A stretch of DNA of 64,000 bases from Pseudonocardia ammonioxydans (GTDB lineage Bacteria > Actinomycetota > Actinomycetes > Mycobacteriales > Pseudonocardiaceae). The notes beneath the pieces were generated by a model that worked only from the letters and a program-made list of their open reading frames with translations, made no database searches and was not told the DNA's origin. Positions 62,099-64,000 of this stretch are shown in pieces. The translations under genes were made by a program, and so were the position numbers. Position 1 is the first letter of the stretch, and every line of letters starts with the position of its first letter. The DNA lies in the NCBI RefSeq assembly GCF_900115005.1, contig NZ_FOUY01000001.1, positions 62,001-126,000 on the forward strand. Reading direction: 5' to 3'.

Positions 62099-62104
62099 AC
62101 CCTA
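62099..62104 (-). promoter_or_regulatory. -10 box TAGGGT of leaderless menD
   Basis: TAGGGT on the minus strand, then seven bases, then the GTG at 62091. Confidence 0.55.
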
Positions 62105-62155
62105 GGAGCCCGTCGGCCCGCAGGCGGGCGGGAGTGGCCGGGCCCTCCCTCCCGT

Positions 62156-62887
62156 TCACGGATGCAGCAGCTCGAACCGGGCCGCCGCCGTCGCCCCGGG
62201 CAGCCGCTCGGCGGCCTGCTCCGCGGCCCGGCGGACGAACGCCTCCGCGTCGGCCATCGGCCCGGACAGCGCCGCGAGATAACGCTCGTGGGCCTGCAGC
62301 GACGCGACCGCCGCGTCGAGGTGCCCGGAGATGTCGACCGCGTGCCGGGCCCGCGGGGAACCGGCCAGTGCGACCCCCTGCACGCCGTCCCACCGCTCGC
62401 CACCGGCCCCGGGGAAGATCCACCGGTTCGCGGCGTCGCGCACGGCGTCGATCACCGCCCGGCCCACGGCGATGTGGTCGGCCTGGTTGAGGTAGAGGCC
62501 GTCGGCGTCCCAGGACTCCCGGTGGTTGCCGGTGACGACCAGCTGCGGCCGGTGCCGCCGGAGGGCGGCCGCGATGTCGCGCCGCAACGCCACCGAGTAC
62601 TCGACGAGCCCGTCGGGGTGGTCGAGGAACTCGCACTCCGAGACCCCGACCGCCGCGCACGCGGCGCGCTGCTCGGCCTCCCGGACCCGGGCGCACTCGT
62701 CGGGCGGCAGGGTGTCGATGCCCGCCTCGCCACGGGTCACCAGCAGGTAGGTGACGCGGGCACCGCGCGAGGTCCAGCGCGCGACGGCGCCGGCGCCGCC
62801 GTACTCCATGTCGTCCGGGTGGGCGACGACGACCAGGACCTGGTCAACGTCGTCGGGAAGCGGGAGGTACTCCTCGGCGGCAGCCAT
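62156..62887 (-). CDS. PIG-L/MshB-like deacetylase
   Basis: A 243-residue zinc deacetylase of the LmbE/PIG-L family. The zinc motif AHPDD is at residues 22-26, and the third ligand is in NQADHIAVG. Related enzymes remove acetyl from N-acetylglucosaminyl-inositol (MshB) or mycothiol conjugates (Mca). It is shorter than MshB (~300 residues), so a general GlcNAc-type deacetylase is as likely. The ATG at 62887 is used. It precedes menD on the same strand but menD has its own promoter. Confidence 0.88.
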   Translation of the reverse strand: MAAAEEYLPLPDDVDQVLVVVAHPDDMEYGGAGAVARWTSRGARVTYLLVTRGEAGIDTLPPDECARVREAEQRAACAAVGVSECEFLDHPDGLVEYSVALRRDIAAALRRHRPQLVVTGNHRESWDADGLYLNQADHIAVGRAVIDAVRDAANRWIFPGAGGERWDGVQGVALAGSPRARHAVDISGHLDAAVASLQAHERYLAALSGPMADAEAFVRRAAEQAAERLPGATAAARFELLHP

Positions 62888-63032
62888 GCGCCCAGTGTGG
62901 CCCGTGCCGACGCCCGGTGTGGTCCGGACACGTCCTGATCGGGTGACCGATGTGGTCCCGGACCGGTGAGATCGGCGCATTCCCGACGTAGCGTGGCGCC
63001 TCCGACAGCCAGTCTCACGATGGGGAGAGACC

Positions 63033-64000
63033 GTGTCCGACACGCACGCCGGTGCCACCGCACCGGGTCCAGGAGGGTCCGGGACGCCGAGCACGTCCGC
63101 GCGGCCACACACACCGATCGGGCGGGTCGTCGCGGCGAGCATGCTGGGCACGACGGTCGAGTGGTACGACTACTTCCTCTACGGCGTCGCCGCGGCGCTC
63201 GTCTTCCCGCAGGTGTTCTTCCCCGAGTCCGACGGCGCCACCGGCCTGCTGCTCTCGCTGGGCACCTTCGCCGTCGGGTTCATCGCCCGGCCGGTGGGCG
63301 GCCTGGTGTTCGGCCACTACGGCGACAAGATCGGCCGCAAGAAGCTGCTGGTCATCTCGCTGCTCATGATGGGTCTGTCGACGTTCGCGATCGGCCTGCT
63401 GCCCGCCTACGCCACGATCGGCGTCGCCGCGCCCGCGCTGCTGGTGCTGCTGCGCCTCGTCCAGGGCTTCGCGCTCGGCGGCGAGTGGGGCGGGGCGGTG
63501 CTCATCGTCTCGGAGCACGGCAGGCCCGAGCACCGCGGCTTCTGGGCGAGCTGGCCGCAGGCCGGCGCCCCCGCGGGCCAGCTGCTGGCCAACGGCCTGC
63601 TCGCGGTGATGGCGCTGGTGCAGACCGAGGAGGCGTTCCAGGCCTGGGGCTGGCGGATCCCGTTCCTGCTGTCCGCGGTGCTGGTGCTGATCGGGCTCTA
63701 CGTGCGGCTCGCCGTCGAGGAGTCCCCGGTGTTCCGTGACGCCCAGGCGAAGGCGGCCGCCCGGGTCGCGGCCGGCGAGAAGGAGACGATGCCGATCGTC
63801 GACGTCGTCAAGCAGTACCCGCGCGAGGTGCTGACGGCGATGGGCGCGCGGTTCGCCGAGAACGTCTCGTACTACATCTTCACCATCGTCATCTCGACGT
63901 ACGTGACCCGGCAGCTGGGGCTGCCGGCGTCGTTCGTGCTGGGGGCGGTGCTGATCGGCGCCGTCGTGCACCTGGTGACCACCCCGATGTGGGGCGCGGT
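63033..64000 (+). CDS. MHS-type MFS transporter, truncated by the window end
   Basis: The first ~322 residues of a metabolite:H+ symporter (MHS/ShiA-ProP-like branch of the major facilitator superfamily). After a Pro/Gly/Thr-rich lead come [20 protein letters not shown] (helix 1) and the loop-2 signature [27 protein letters not shown] and the motif ESPVF follow. The frame is open at the window edge. GTG start at 63033 with GGGGAG nine bases before. Substrates in this branch are carboxylates, shikimate or betaines. Confidence 0.9.
   Translation, partial: MSDTHAGATAPGPGGSGTPSTSARPHTPIGRVVAASMLGTTVEWYDYFLYGVAAALVFPQVFFPESDGATGLLLSLGTFAVGFIARPVGGLVFGHYGDKIGRKKLLVISLLMMGLSTFAIGLLPAYATIGVAAPALLVLLRLVQGFALGGEWGGAVLIVSEHGRPEHRGFWASWPQAGAPAGQLLANGLLAVMALVQTEEAFQAWGWRIPFLLSAVLVLIGLYVRLAVEESPVFRDAQAKAAARVAAGEKETMPIVDVVKQYPREVLTAMGARFAENVSYYIFTIVISTYVTRQLGLPASFVLGAVLIGAVVHLVTTPMWGA

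Noticed and set aside
1..64000. CRISPR array or intact insertion sequence
   Set aside because: No regularly spaced repeats with unique spacers and no transposase frame with matching ends were found.

Overview
The window is a very GC-rich (well over 70% by eye), densely coded actinobacterial chromosome segment, most likely from Pseudonocardia or a close relative in the Pseudonocardiales. Three things point there. The protein families are typical of mycolic-acid-free relatives of mycobacteria: DUF222-HNH protein, MgtA-like mannosyltransferase, DUF3592 protein and two-subunit KorAB. Complex I is a complete 14-gene nuo operon embedded in menaquinone genes. Many genes start leaderless, with a TANNNT -10 box only 6-8 nt before ATG or GTG. 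This is ordinary chromosome; I see no plasmid, intact prophage, CRISPR array or intact insertion sequence.

Layout, left to right. 1-5.3 kb: the end of a LuxR-type regulator, then a cytochrome P450/acyl-CoA synthetase operon and two small unknown proteins. 5.5-12.8 kb: mixed metabolic genes (TenA, a phage-holin-family membrane protein, serine hydrolase, methyltransferase, patatin, cupin-like and FDXHR small proteins, CocE hydrolase, a secreted His/Gly-rich protein). 13.2-16.8 kb: ethanolamine use (permease, EutB, EutC) without microcompartment genes. 16.9-22.2 kb: an acetyltransferase, a VOC protein, a large DUF222-HNH protein behind a perfect inverted repeat, and a scarred stretch beside tRNA-Tyr holding a LacI-like N-terminal stub and a frameshifted integrase remnant; then YajQ. 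22.2-29.8 kb: membrane proteins, a DUF2156 protein, a CPBP protease, a TetR regulator, HtpX and a thioesterase. 29.8-37.3 kb: an enoyl-CoA hydratase-like protein, KorAB, a very long low-complexity protein with a sunset-like C-terminal domain, and RarD.

37.3-62.1 kb is the core of the window, a respiratory supercluster. It holds a polyprenyl diphosphate synthase (quinone side chain), nuoN to nuoA on the minus strand, a near-consensus Rex (NADH/NAD+ sensor) operator in front of nuoA, menG, an MgtA-like glycosyltransferase, an inositol-monophosphatase-family protein, a DUF3592 protein, isochorismate synthase and menD. The genes for making menaquinone, lengthening its tail and reducing it with NADH therefore sit together, next to htpX and korAB. 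The window ends in a PIG-L deacetylase and a truncated MHS-type transporter.

No unmistakably new multi-gene system is visible. The observations most worth following are: two copies of an 18-bp-arm palindrome separating convergent gene pairs; the Rex operator upstream of nuo; the leaderless promoter pattern shared by at least ten genes; the expanded sunset-domain protein; a 32-34-bp tandem repeat between mgtA-like and IMPase genes; an enoyl-CoA hydratase homologue lacking both catalytic glutamates; and the recombinase scar at tRNA-Tyr.
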